Shown here: one piece after another, positions 15,763-22,912 of the stretch
Numbering within the stretch: the first letter of the stretch is position 1
How the letters are laid out: each line of letters opens with the position of its first letter
From: an uncultured Lachnospiraceae bacterium
GTDB lineage: Bacteria; Bacillota; Clostridia; Lachnospirales; Lachnospiraceae
DNA: 27,686 nucleotides
Direction: 5' to 3'
NCBI GenBank assembly: GCA_910587045.1
Contig: CAJULG010000012.1
Location: 48,859 to 76,544 of the forward strand
Position numbers and translations under genes: made by a program
Notes under the pieces: model-generated
Seen by the model: only the letters and a program-made list of their open reading frames with translations
The model's database searches: none
What the model was told of the DNA's origin: nothing

Positions 15763-16207
15763 TTCGTTCCACCTCCTTTTTTAGTCTTGTATAAAAATCC
15801 TGGCGATAACTACGGTTCAATATCACGGTTTCCCCGTTTTCCAGATAGAGCCTTACCCGCATATTGAGGTCGCTTTCCATTCGGTCTACCTTATGGATAT
15901 TCACGATCATGGATTTCCCGATTCTCACAAAGCCTGCTGCTTCGTAAGCGGAAAGGATTTCCTGCAGCCCAGGCTCCAGGATCCACACCTCCTGCTCCAG
16001 ATAGGCAAAGCATTTTCGATCCACAATTTCACAGTAAAAAATATCGTCTGCCAACAGCTTTTTTACCTGTCCGTCTTTTTTTCCAAGCAGGATGCCGGAC
16101 TTCTGCAGATAGGAAACCAGAAGTTCCATTTCATGATCCACTTCCCTGTAATGAATCTCTACATAATTTTCCGTCAGCGCTTTTTCCTTTATTTTTATCC
16201 ATTTCAA
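15749..16207 (-). CDS. LytTR DNA-binding domain transcriptional regulator
   Basis: Regulator of 152 residues without a receiver domain. The C-terminal LytTR domain covers about residues 48-148: LLADDIFYCEIVDRKCFAYL, the FVRIGKSMIVNIHKVDRM block and the ILNRSYRQDFYTRLKK end are characteristic. The N-terminal 45 residues are charged and not assigned. The start is a TTG at 16205-16207 with AGGAG about 11 bases upstream; no in-frame ATG occurs nearby. It is the first gene of the LytTR-DUF3021-membrane protein operon and probably controls it, since the family binds its own promoter region. A 7-bp dyad sits in the leader. Confidence 0.9.
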   Translation of the reverse strand: MKWIKIKEKALTENYVEIHYREVDHEMELLVSYLQKSGILLGKKDGQVKKLLADDIFYCEIVDRKCFAYLEQEVWILEPGLQEILSAYEAAGFVRIGKSMIVNIHKVDRMESDLNMRVRLYLENGETVILNRSYRQDFYTRLKKEVERNATD

Positions 16208-16225
16208 AATCTCATCATCTCCTGT

Positions 16226-16250
16226 CTGTTCCGGGTATCTTCAGGAACAG
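16226..16250. promoter_or_regulatory. inverted repeat in the LytTR operon leader
   Basis: CTGTTCC (16226-16232) and GGAACAG (16244-16250) are perfect 7-bp arms 11 bp apart, beginning at the predicted transcription start. This is a candidate operator or leader hairpin. Confidence 0.45.
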
Positions 16251-16254
16251 TTTC

Positions 16255-16282
16255 AGTTTAGCAGAAAATGCTTTTATTGCAA
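16255..16282 (-). promoter_or_regulatory. promoter of the LytTR operon
   Basis: Read on the minus strand, TTGCAA (16282-16277) and TAAACT (16260-16255) are 16 bp apart, about 48 bases before the TTG start. Confidence 0.55.
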
Positions 16283-16347
16283 GAGAGTACGGTCTATGCT
16301 GCATATGGAGTTGTCTATGTTGCGGAATAAATATTTTAAAATACCTC

Positions 16348-16376
16348 TTGACACATAATACTATGCAATGTATAGT
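16348..16376 (+). promoter_or_regulatory. promoter of the PadR-DUF1700-DUF4097 operon
   Basis: TTGACA at 16348-16353 and TATAGT at 16371-16376 are 17 bp apart. Confidence 0.82.
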
Positions 16377-16382
16377 ATTATG
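16354..16382. promoter_or_regulatory. PadR-type operator overlapping the promoter
   Basis: CATAATACTAT (16354-16364) and ATAGTATTATG (16372-16382) are perfect 11-bp arms with a 7-bp spacer. The dyad fills the space between the -35 and -10 boxes and covers the -10, so a bound repressor would block RNA polymerase. PadR proteins often bind such AT-rich dyads in their own promoters. Confidence 0.75.
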
Positions 16383-16399
16383 CATAAGGAGGTATTAAA

Positions 16400-16720
16400 A
16401 TGGATATTCAGTTAAAAAGAGGAATGTTAGATATATGTGTACTGACTTCCTTATTATGCGAGGATTCCTATGGATATAAGATTATCAAGGATTTGCAGCC
16501 TTATATCGAAATTTCGGAATCAACACTGTATCCAATCCTAAGAAGACTGGAAGGCTCTGGAACGTTAACAGTCTATTCCGCTGAGCATAACGGAAGGCTG
16601 CGCAAGTATTATGCGATCACCCAGTCTGGAAGGGAACGGATTCAGGAATTCCTGGAAGAATGGAAGGTTATGTTGAATATTTACGAATATATCGAAGGGG
16701 AGATGAGCAGAAATGAATAA
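16400..16720 (+). CDS. PadR family transcriptional regulator
   Basis: Winged-helix repressor of 106 residues, the short PadR class. DIQLKRGMLDICVLTSLLCEDSYGYKI opens the domain, and ISESTLYPILRRLEGSGTL is the recognition-helix and turn segment typical of PadR (about 38-56); KYYAITQSGRERI is the wing. It lacks a long C-terminal dimer domain. AAGGAGG (16386-16392) fixes the ATG. Its stop overlaps the start of the next gene by eight bases. It probably represses its own operon through the dyad at 16354-16382; the signal is unknown, but relatives often react to membrane or antimicrobial stress. Confidence 0.95.
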   Translation: MDIQLKRGMLDICVLTSLLCEDSYGYKIIKDLQPYIEISESTLYPILRRLEGSGTLTVYSAEHNGRLRKYYAITQSGRERIQEFLEEWKVMLNIYEYIEGEMSRNE

Positions 16721-17318
16721 GGCAGAATTTTTAAATGAACTGAAACAGTCGATATCGGAATATCCGGTAGAGGAAACAGAAAAATCAATGGAATATTATG
16801 CAGAAATGATTGATGACCGGGTAGAGGACGGGATGACAGAAGCGGAAGCAGTTGCTTCATTAGGAACTGTTGAAAGCATTGCGAATCAGATTAAATGCGA
16901 ACTGCCGCTTACCACCCTGGTGAAGCAGAAGGCAAAGGAACGTACCAGTGGAAAGAAAATGCCTGTATGGGCGATTGTGCTTCTGATCCTGGGCTTTCCA
17001 TTCTGGGGCGGTATCGTGATCTTTATCTTCGCTATGATCGTTACCTTCTATAGTCTGATCTGGGCAATGGACGCGGTATTGTGGAGCATCGTAATCAGTC
17101 TTGGCGCAGGTGCTCTGACTGGAATACTTGGCTTTTTTGTCAGTCTGTTCCGGGTCTCCTTTGCGTCTGCTGTATGTTACCTTGGTGCCGGGCTGCTCTG
17201 CGGAGGGGTAGGCATTTTCCTGTTCCTTGGCACATTATTGATCACGAAGGGGATTATTCATGGAACAAAGCGTTGCTTTCTGTGGTTGAAGCAGTCGATA
17301 GTAGGAAAGGAGAACTAA
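16713..17318 (+). CDS. DUF1700 / HAAS domain membrane protein
   Basis: Membrane protein of 201 residues. The N-terminal 75 residues form the soluble helical HAAS-type domain (MNKAEFLNELKQSI ... YYAEMIDDRVEDGMTEAEAVASLG), and about four hydrophobic helices follow (near residues 90-115, 120-142, 145-165 and 166-185). The pair PadR plus DUF1700 is a recurrent Firmicutes arrangement in which the HAAS domain is thought to contact the PadR regulator. ATG 16713 lies inside the PadR stop region, so translation is coupled. It is followed after one base by the DUF4097 gene. Confidence 0.92.
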   Translation: MNKAEFLNELKQSISEYPVEETEKSMEYYAEMIDDRVEDGMTEAEAVASLGTVESIANQIKCELPLTTLVKQKAKERTSGKKMPVWAIVLLILGFPFWGGIVIFIFAMIVTFYSLIWAMDAVLWSIVISLGAGALTGILGFFVSLFRVSFASAVCYLGAGLLCGGVGIFLFLGTLLITKGIIHGTKRCFLWLKQSIVGKEN

Positions 17319-17319
17319 G

Positions 17320-18342
17320 ATGAAGCATGTAGGAAAAGTATTGATCATAGCCGGCTCCCTGTCCTTGTGCGGTATTATATTTTTAGGGCTTGGCACCAGT
17401 ATGTTATATAAGGAAAGAAGAAGCAGCATTAACCAGAATGATACCGAATACGAAGAAAAGCAGTATAGCACACCAGTCAGCGGTATCACCGAGATTCAGA
17501 CAGATATAGCATTTGATCATATTTATTTTGAACCGGGAGAAGGAGATCAGATTGAAATTACGTATCGTGACCGGAGGAATGACTCCCGCTATCAGATAAC
17601 GGAAAATAACGGTACTTTGCGGATTTATCAGAAGCCGCTGACCGGTTTTCATCTATTCAATATCCCGGATCTAAGCCGGATCTGGGAGGAACAGGAAACA
17701 GTAAGCATGACGATTAAGGTACCGGAAGCATATGCTGGAAGTTATGACCTGGAGGTCAGTTCAGGAACGATATCACTTGAAGAACTGGAAATAAAGGAGA
17801 AGCTGGCAGTTTATGCAACATCGGGTACGATCAAGCTGGATGATCTGACCTGCGAAAAGGATGTAGAGGTCGAGGTTACATCCGGAAATATTACAATCGA
17901 AGGTATAGAAGTACAGGATGATCTGACCTGTCGCTTTACCAGTGGACATTCCAGTGTAAAGGATGTTACGGTTGGCGGTGACTGGAAGATCGGTGTCAGC
18001 TCGGGCAGTATTGATATTACGACCGCTGCAGTTGATGGAACATTGGAATGTGACTTTACCTCCGGTAAGATCATCAGCAGAGATGTTTCAGCATCCGAGG
18101 TTATAACGACAGTCAGTTCCGGTACGATCAGCTTTGATGATCTCACGGTAGAAAAGGGTATAGAACTCTCTGCAACCTCAGGAACGATTCGGGTGTCACT
18201 GGCAGATGCGGAGGATAATTACAGGATTAATAGTGATGTGACATCCGGGCGCTGCAATCTGCCGGAGAATTTCGGGAACGGGGAAAAGTACATTGATGTG
18301 GAGGTTACCTCCGGCAATGTGGACTTCACCTTTGGACAGTAG
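17320..18342 (+). CDS. DUF4097 family beta-strand repeat protein, membrane anchored
   Basis: Protein of 340 residues with one N-terminal hydrophobic helix (about 7-29, without a convincing cleavage site), so it is likely anchored with the rest outside. From about residue 115 it consists of repeated short strands with the turn motif SSGT/TSGN: for example SSGTISLEELEI, TSGTIKLDDLTC, TSGNITIEGIEV, SSGSIDITTAAV, SSGTISFDDLTV and TSGTIRVSLADA, spaced about 20 residues apart. This predicts a right-handed beta-helix-like adhesin fold. DUF4097 proteins are typical third members of PadR-DUF1700 operons; a role in envelope stress is suspected but not proven. AAGGAG lies eight bases before the ATG, and the gap to the upstream gene is one base. 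Confidence 0.92.
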   Translation: MKHVGKVLIIAGSLSLCGIIFLGLGTSMLYKERRSSINQNDTEYEEKQYSTPVSGITEIQTDIAFDHIYFEPGEGDQIEITYRDRRNDSRYQITENNGTLRIYQKPLTGFHLFNIPDLSRIWEEQETVSMTIKVPEAYAGSYDLEVSSGTISLEELEIKEKLAVYATSGTIKLDDLTCEKDVEVEVTSGNITIEGIEVQDDLTCRFTSGHSSVKDVTVGGDWKIGVSSGSIDITTAAVDGTLECDFTSGKIISRDVSASEVITTVSSGTISFDDLTVEKGIELSATSGTIRVSLADAEDNYRINSDVTSGRCNLPENFGNGEKYIDVEVTSGNVDFTFGQ

Positions 18343-18432
18343 AAGAAATGCTGCTGGCTGGTTTCCATCAGGAAAGGATACCTGCTCCTTTCAAACGTAT
18401 GATCAGACCGGTCCCATACTGTTATATATAAA

Positions 18433-18460
18433 TTGACGCGACGGACAGGTTCATGATAAA
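18433..18460 (+). promoter_or_regulatory. possible promoter of the radical SAM gene
   Basis: TTGACG at 18433-18438 and a TG-extended GATAAA at 18455-18460 are 16 bp apart. The -10 match is only moderate. Confidence 0.4.
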
Positions 18461-18513
18461 TTAAATCTGATATGAAGGCATCTGTTTTTAAATACAGGGA
18501 GAGGAGCAGAGAC

Positions 18514-19440
18514 ATGACTGAACTGACCATTAATGAGATAGAAGTAAAGAGTATATTGTCCAAATCCAATCTTCCGGTGAGTGAGTATTCTGTAAATCCG
18601 TATGTAGGGTGTTCCCATGCCTGCAGATATTGTTATGCTTCCTTTATGAAACGTTTTACTGGACATTCAGAGCCGTGGGGGACATTTATAGATGTGAAAC
18701 ACTGGAAGGAGATCAAACATCCTGAACGATATAAGGGAAAGGATCTGTTTATCAGTTCGGTCACTGACCCGTACAATCCCCAGGAGGAAACATATAAACG
18801 CACCAGGGCTCTGCTTACCCAGCTTAAAGGCAGCGGGGCAAAGATCAGCATCTCTACAAAGTCAGATCTGATCCTGCGTGATCTGGAACTGATACGATCC
18901 TTTCCGGATGCCTGTGTTTCGTGGTCGATCAACACGCTGGATGAGGAGTTCAGGAAGGATATGGATAAAGCAGCTTCCATAGAGCGGCGGCTGACTGCCA
19001 TGAAAGTATTCCATCAGGCAGGTGTACGTACCACTTGCTTTATTTCTCCCATCTTTCCGGGAATTACGGACGTAAAAGCCATTATTCAGAGAGTAAAGCA
19101 GCAGTGTAATCGGATCTGGCTGGAAAATCTGAATCTGCGGGGCGGCTATAAGGCGGACATTATGAACTATATACAGGAAAAACACCCGCAGCTTCTGCCC
19201 CTGTATCATGAAATATATGATTACAGGGATCGAAGCTACTGGCAGGCGCTGGACAGTGACTTAAAAGCCTATGCTGCCGAAATCGGACTTACTTATGTAA
19301 CGAATGACGACAGCATGGAATGGGCATTTGATGCGCCGCCTGTAATCGTAAACTATTTTTACCATGAGCAGATTAAGAAATCCGCAAGAAGGGACGACAG
19401 GGATTCTGCCGGGGTTCCTGGAGAGAATAATAAAGGTTAA
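18514..19440 (+). CDS. SPL-family radical SAM protein
   Basis: Radical SAM enzyme of 308 residues. The [4Fe-4S] motif CSHACRYC has Cys33, Cys37 and Cys40 in the CxxxCxxC spacing, preceded by NPYVGC as in the Rv2578c/SPL-like group. DLFISSVTDPYNPQEE and SISTKSDLILRDL are further marks of this group. It lacks the length and C-terminal domain of spore photoproduct lyase and should not be called SplB. The substrate is unknown. The ATG at 18514 follows GAGGAG (18501-18506); an in-frame start 42 bases upstream would add a non-conserved segment. The stop codon overlaps that of the convergent acyltransferase gene by four bases (TTAA). Confidence 0.92.
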   Translation: MTELTINEIEVKSILSKSNLPVSEYSVNPYVGCSHACRYCYASFMKRFTGHSEPWGTFIDVKHWKEIKHPERYKGKDLFISSVTDPYNPQEETYKRTRALLTQLKGSGAKISISTKSDLILRDLELIRSFPDACVSWSINTLDEEFRKDMDKAASIERRLTAMKVFHQAGVRTTCFISPIFPGITDVKAIIQRVKQQCNRIWLENLNLRGGYKADIMNYIQEKHPQLLPLYHEIYDYRDRSYWQALDSDLKAYAAEIGLTYVTNDDSMEWAFDAPPVIVNYFYHEQIKKSARRDDRDSAGVPGENNKG

Positions 19441-20513
19441 CGGCGTCTGCTGTCTGCATTGCCGAATAAGGAACGGACAAAAGGAATCCGCCGGATGATC
19501 TGGCAGGTAAGAACTGTTACAGTAAATGCAGCAATGACAGATACACATAAAACCATAGAATCGTTTTCGATTATGGAATGAAGGAGGATCTCGAACAGGA
19601 CGACCCACAAAAAATGGAAGATATATATTAGAAAGGAATCCTGTACAAGCAGCTGTATGATCCGGTTTGTTTTATTCAGCAGAGACCGGCCGAAACAGAT
19701 CAGCGTTAAAATACCAGATGCACCGGAAAGGTACATGAGAAGCTGATTGATGAAACCGTAATCCCTGCCGCTCCATAGAAACAGATATACATTGGCCGCA
19801 GAGGATACGACAAATACAGACAGATACAGATATTTCTGCTTTTGAAGCCCTGTTATATTATCTTCTACAGAAAGAATATAATATCCAATTAAGTATAAAA
19901 GGAAATAAGTAACAATACTTTTTCCGCCTGCCTTGACCGGTAGGAACAGCATGGCGGTCATGACCAGGATTGCTGTCGCAAGGGGACGGATCTTTCTCTC
20001 ATTTAATTTCGGCAGATACTTTTTCTGAAGCAGGATAACGATCATACTGAGGGTACTGATCACAAACAGATACAGTAAAAACCACAGGTGACCGATGGTA
20101 AAGCCTCCGTCATAACCGGTCAGGTCTGTCCATTTACAGAAGAATACCATATAATGAGAAAAGAAATTCCCGGCATATCCACAATTATAATAATCTGCGC
20201 AATAGGTCAGAACCGGCATGATCAGGAGTGTCCCTGCCAGTAAAGGCAGTAACAGTTTACGACAGCGTTCCTGTAGATACTGTCCGGAAGAACGACGTTC
20301 TAAAGAATATTTTGTACTCATACCGGCAAGTACGAACAGTAATGTCATATACCAGGGAGATACCAGCACTACAAAAGAGCTGATCCAGGAATTGGCGTGC
20401 AACAGAACATAATTTCCTTCTCCCCAGCAGTTATACGCCATGGCGGCATGATATGGAAAGAGCAGGAGAATACAGATCAATCTTAAATTATCAATATAGT
20501 GTTTTCGTTCCAT
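19437..20513 (-). CDS. acyltransferase 3 family membrane protein
   Basis: Integral membrane O-acyltransferase of 358 residues with about ten hydrophobic helices. The opening RKHYIDNLRLICILLLFPYHAAMAY contains the family's (D)NLR and conserved histidine (YH) near residue 20. WYMTLLFVLAGMST and HLWFLLYLFVIS are further family blocks. Such proteins move acyl groups, often acetyl or succinyl, onto exported sugars or lipids. I chose ATG 20513 because AGGTGG precedes it by 12 bases and family alignments begin there; ATG 20537 and TTG 20543 are in frame but lack a ribosome site. It is divergent from another membrane acyltransferase at 20646. The specific acceptor is unknown. Confidence 0.9.
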   Translation of the reverse strand: MERKHYIDNLRLICILLLFPYHAAMAYNCWGEGNYVLLHANSWISSFVVLVSPWYMTLLFVLAGMSTKYSLERRSSGQYLQERCRKLLLPLLAGTLLIMPVLTYCADYYNCGYAGNFFSHYMVFFCKWTDLTGYDGGFTIGHLWFLLYLFVISTLSMIVILLQKKYLPKLNERKIRPLATAILVMTAMLFLPVKAGGKSIVTYFLLYLIGYYILSVEDNITGLQKQKYLYLSVFVVSSAANVYLFLWSGRDYGFINQLLMYLSGASGILTLICFGRSLLNKTNRIIQLLVQDSFLIYIFHFLWVVLFEILLHSIIENDSMVLCVSVIAAFTVTVLTCQIIRRIPFVRSLFGNADSRRR

Positions 20514-20558
20514 AAGCAGTTTCTGCCACCTTTTCATTATCAAACAATTACTTCTATA

Positions 20559-20587
20559 ATTATATCCGTTTTCGATTTTGCTTGCAA
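20559..20587 (-). promoter_or_regulatory. promoter of the acyltransferase 3 gene
   Basis: On the minus strand TTGCAA (20587-20582) and TATAAT (20564-20559) are 17 bp apart. Confidence 0.65.
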
Positions 20588-20645
20588 TGTCTAAGAAATT
20601 GTGTTAGTTATGTGTTATTACACAAAACAGGAGGCAGTAGAGGAA

Positions 20646-21461
20646 ATGGAGGCATTGCAGATACAACAAAAGCAGCGGTATCATCTGTTAGATATGCTTC
20701 GCGGTCTGACCCTGATCAGCATGATCCTCTATCATGGCACATGGGATCTGGTTTATTTATGCGGTAATTATTTTTATGACATGCTGTGGTATCAGTCGAT
20801 ATGTGAATGGTATATAAATAATAAGGCTGCCTATGTATGGCAGCAGAGTATCTGCTGGACTTTTATTTTTCTGTCCGGCTTTTGCTGGAGCATGGGAAAA
20901 CAGCATTTAAAACGGGGCTTGCTGGTATTTGGCGGCGGTGCTGTTGTTTCCGCTGTAACTATGCTGTTTCTATGGGAGGATCGGGTGGTATTCGGTGTAT
21001 TGACCTGTATCGGATCGTGTATGCTTCTGATGATTCCGGTCGATCAGCAGTCCCGAAACTGGAACCCGTGGGGAGGCTTTGCAGTAAGTGCATTTTTATT
21101 TATATTGAAAAGGAACATAAATCGTGGTTTTCTGGGATTTGAAGACTGGAATCTGATCCGGCTTCCCGGGGGGATTTATCGTGGACTGCTGGAAACGTAT
21201 CTTGGTTTTACAGATCCCCAATTTTACTCAACAGACTATTTTTCATTGTTTCCGTGGTTTTTCTTATTCCTGGCCGGTTATTTTCTTTATCAGATCATGC
21301 AGAGAAACCGCTTGTTTGAACGGGAGACTCTCAGAAGGGTATTGCAACTTCGCATCCCTCCTCTCTGCTTTATCGGAAGACATTCACTGCCGATCTATAT
21401 GCTGCATCAGCCGGTATTGTACGGAATACTACAGCTGATATTGCTTTTATTATCAAAGTAG
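20646..21461 (+). CDS. heparan-alpha-glucosaminide N-acetyltransferase domain (DUF1624) membrane protein
   Basis: Membrane protein of 271 residues with about seven hydrophobic helices. The N-terminal signature RYHLLDMLRGLTLISMILYHGTWDL (about residues 11-35), the CWTFIFLSGFCWSMG block and the final LCFIGRHSLPIYMLHQPVLYG are typical of the DUF1624/HGSNAT-like group. In bacteria these proteins are thought to transfer acetyl groups across the membrane to sugars, but few are tested. I chose the ATG at 20646, with AGGAGG at 20629-20634 and AGAGGA nearer; earlier in-frame starts (GTG 20601, ATG 20610) lie before this site. Its 3' end is close to the terminator hairpin of the convergent glycosyltransferase. 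Confidence 0.88.
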   Translation: MEALQIQQKQRYHLLDMLRGLTLISMILYHGTWDLVYLCGNYFYDMLWYQSICEWYINNKAAYVWQQSICWTFIFLSGFCWSMGKQHLKRGLLVFGGGAVVSAVTMLFLWEDRVVFGVLTCIGSCMLLMIPVDQQSRNWNPWGGFAVSAFLFILKRNINRGFLGFEDWNLIRLPGGIYRGLLETYLGFTDPQFYSTDYFSLFPWFFLFLAGYFLYQIMQRNRLFERETLRRVLQLRIPPLCFIGRHSLPIYMLHQPVLYGILQLILLLLSK

Positions 21462-21470
21462 GAAAAAAAC

Positions 21471-21499
21471 GGGATGTCAGGAGCGTACCCTGACATCCC
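21471..21499 (-). terminator. terminator of the glycosyltransferase gene, overlapping its stop codon
   Basis: GGGATGTCAGG (minus strand 21499-21489) pairs with CCTGACATCCC (21481-21471) and is followed on the minus strand by G and seven T residues (21470-21463). The 5' arm is coding sequence and the TGA stop lies in the 3' arm. Confidence 0.9.
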
Positions 21500-22214
21500 A
21501 GAAGATTTTTAAAGTATCCCAGAACATGGAGCATATATCAAGAAGCCGGATCCGTGGGGCACCTTCCGAGGTATCCCGTTTGTAGTCCAGCTGAACGGGC
21601 ATCTCAATGATCCGGCAGCCGATCTGATTGGCTCTGGCCAGTATTTCAATATCAAAGGCATAACCGGAGGTCTTTAGCTCTCTGGCAAGAGGCTTAATGA
21701 CATCCGCGCGGTACAGCTTCACTCCGGTCTGGGTATCCTTTAATTCCAGCCGGAACAGAATCCGGAGTAATATATAGTATCCGTAGCTCATGATCTTTCT
21801 TTTTAACGGGTAATTCAGACTGGAATCCCTGTGAAGCTTGGAGCCGATCACAATATCAGCATCCTCATCCAGAAGCGCATCCAGAAATGCGTGCAGATGC
21901 TCTGGTGATAAATCCAGATCTGCATCTAAGAATGCAATGTATTCTCCGCCGGCATGTTCAATCCCTTCTTTAATGGCGCCGCCCTTTCCCCGGTTCACCT
22001 GATAGGTGGCGATCTTGATATGCGGATTCTCTGATCTTGCCCGCATTGCCTCCTCAAAGGTATGATCGCTGCTTCCATCATTTACAACGATGAGTTCATA
22101 GATCGGACAAAAGCCGCCGATACAGTCACAGGCAGCCAGCAGATTTTGATATATACAGTTTTCCTCATTATATGCCGGCATGATCACCGAAAGCATATTC
22201 TTAATTTTTGTCAT
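21477..22214 (-). CDS. family 2 glycosyltransferase (dolichyl-phosphate glycosyltransferase-like)
   Basis: Cytoplasmic or membrane-associated GT-A enzyme of 245 residues, no transmembrane helices, similar to the DPM1/polyprenyl-phosphate sugar synthase type. It starts with SVIMPAYNEENCI, then IVVNDGSSDHT (about 47-57), NRGKGGAIKEGI (about 78-89), FLDADLDLSP (metal-binding DxD, about 98-107) and the TQTGVKLYRAD block near 170. It would pass a sugar from a nucleotide sugar to a lipid phosphate carrier used for envelope glycans. I chose the ATG at 22214 after GCGGAGCGG; upstream in-frame starts add about 34 residues that run through the promoter and dyad. The gene ends inside its own terminator hairpin. 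Confidence 0.92.
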   Translation of the reverse strand: MTKIKNMLSVIMPAYNEENCIYQNLLAACDCIGGFCPIYELIVVNDGSSDHTFEEAMRARSENPHIKIATYQVNRGKGGAIKEGIEHAGGEYIAFLDADLDLSPEHLHAFLDALLDEDADIVIGSKLHRDSSLNYPLKRKIMSYGYYILLRILFRLELKDTQTGVKLYRADVIKPLARELKTSGYAFDIEILARANQIGCRIIEMPVQLDYKRDTSEGAPRIRLLDICSMFWDTLKIFWDVRVRS

Positions 22215-22248
22215 ATATGATTCCGCTCCGCAAATAAAGCACCTCAAT

Positions 22249-22267
22249 ATCAAAGAGTCTCTTTGAT
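22249..22267. promoter_or_regulatory. inverted repeat in the glycosyltransferase leader
   Basis: ATCAAAGAG and CTCTTTGAT are perfect 9-bp arms around one base. Outer arms CACCT (22240-22244) and AGGTG (22270-22274) extend the dyad. It lies just downstream of the predicted transcription start, so it may be an operator or a leader hairpin. Confidence 0.55.
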
Positions 22268-22287
22268 CCAGGTGAATGCATGTGTAT

Positions 22288-22316
22288 AGTATAATATAGT
22301 ATCTGCATTTTCTCAA
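22288..22316 (-). promoter_or_regulatory. promoter of the glycosyltransferase gene
   Basis: On the minus strand TTGAGA (22316-22311) and TATACT (22293-22288) are 17 bp apart. It falls between the XRE gene end and the dyad. Confidence 0.65.
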
Positions 22317-22335
22317 GTTATTTTCGGAGATACGT

Positions 22336-22740
22336 TTACTGTTTCTCTTCCGGTGGTAAAATGCGGTTAATATATTCTGCGATTTTCTGCTGTTCCTGCA
22401 GAGAAAGAAAATTAGCGCGCTGTAGATTGGAATAATAGAACAGAATGCGATGATATAATTCCATCTGATCCTGTACAGAGGAATTCAGGAACCGCTCCCA
22501 TGTAACAGTTACAGAGTTCCGTTCGTCAAAGAGCAGGTAGTCTGCAGAAATCTGAAACTTCTGCTTGAATTTATATAACGTGTCAATGGAAGGAATATTT
22601 TCACCACTTTCCAGCTTTTTATAAGCAGAATATGAGATATCGAGCTGTTCTGCAAAGGCTTCCTGTGTCAGTCCAAGCTGCTTCCGAATCTGCCTGATCC
22701 GTTCATGGCAATTCAGTTTTCCTGAAAATGATGATGACAT
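22336..22740 (-). CDS. XRE family helix-turn-helix regulator
   Basis: DNA-binding protein of 134 residues. The N-terminal Cro/C1-type helix-turn-helix covers about residues 12-70: IRQIRKQLGLTQEAFAEQLDISYSAYKKLESGENIPSIDTLYKFKQKF, with ADYLLF as the usual end. The C-terminal 60 residues are helical and not assigned. ATG 22740 follows GGAGG by eight bases. It is transcribed away from the DHH gene and toward the glycosyltransferase, which has its own promoter and a dyad that could be the target of this regulator; that link is inference. It shows no sign of a prophage context. Confidence 0.92.
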   Translation of the reverse strand: MSSSFSGKLNCHERIRQIRKQLGLTQEAFAEQLDISYSAYKKLESGENIPSIDTLYKFKQKFQISADYLLFDERNSVTVTWERFLNSSVQDQMELYHRILFYYSNLQRANFLSLQEQQKIAEYINRILPPEEKQ

Positions 22741-22851
22741 AATTCATTCCTCCATGATGGTAGTGTATATTCTTTTCTTTGAACCAAACAGTTATTTAAA
22801 ATATACTAAACAGACATTGATAATGCACATGGAAGAAATCCATACTATTGC

Positions 22852-22880
22852 TGGACGCTCAGAGGAATTGGAGGTATAAT
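22852..22880 (+). promoter_or_regulatory. promoter of the DHH phosphoesterase gene
   Basis: A weak TGGACG (22852-22857) and a consensus TATAAT (22875-22880) are 17 bp apart, about 26 bases before the predicted transcript's start codon. Confidence 0.55.
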
Positions 22881-22912
22881 AAATTATATTTTAAGGAAGA
22901 GAGGGTAATAGA

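Noticed and set aside
18514..19440. Spore photoproduct lyase SplB
   Set aside because: The CxxxCxxC motif and general similarity fit the broader SPL family, but the NPYVGCSHACRYC opening belongs to the Rv2578c-like group with unknown substrate.
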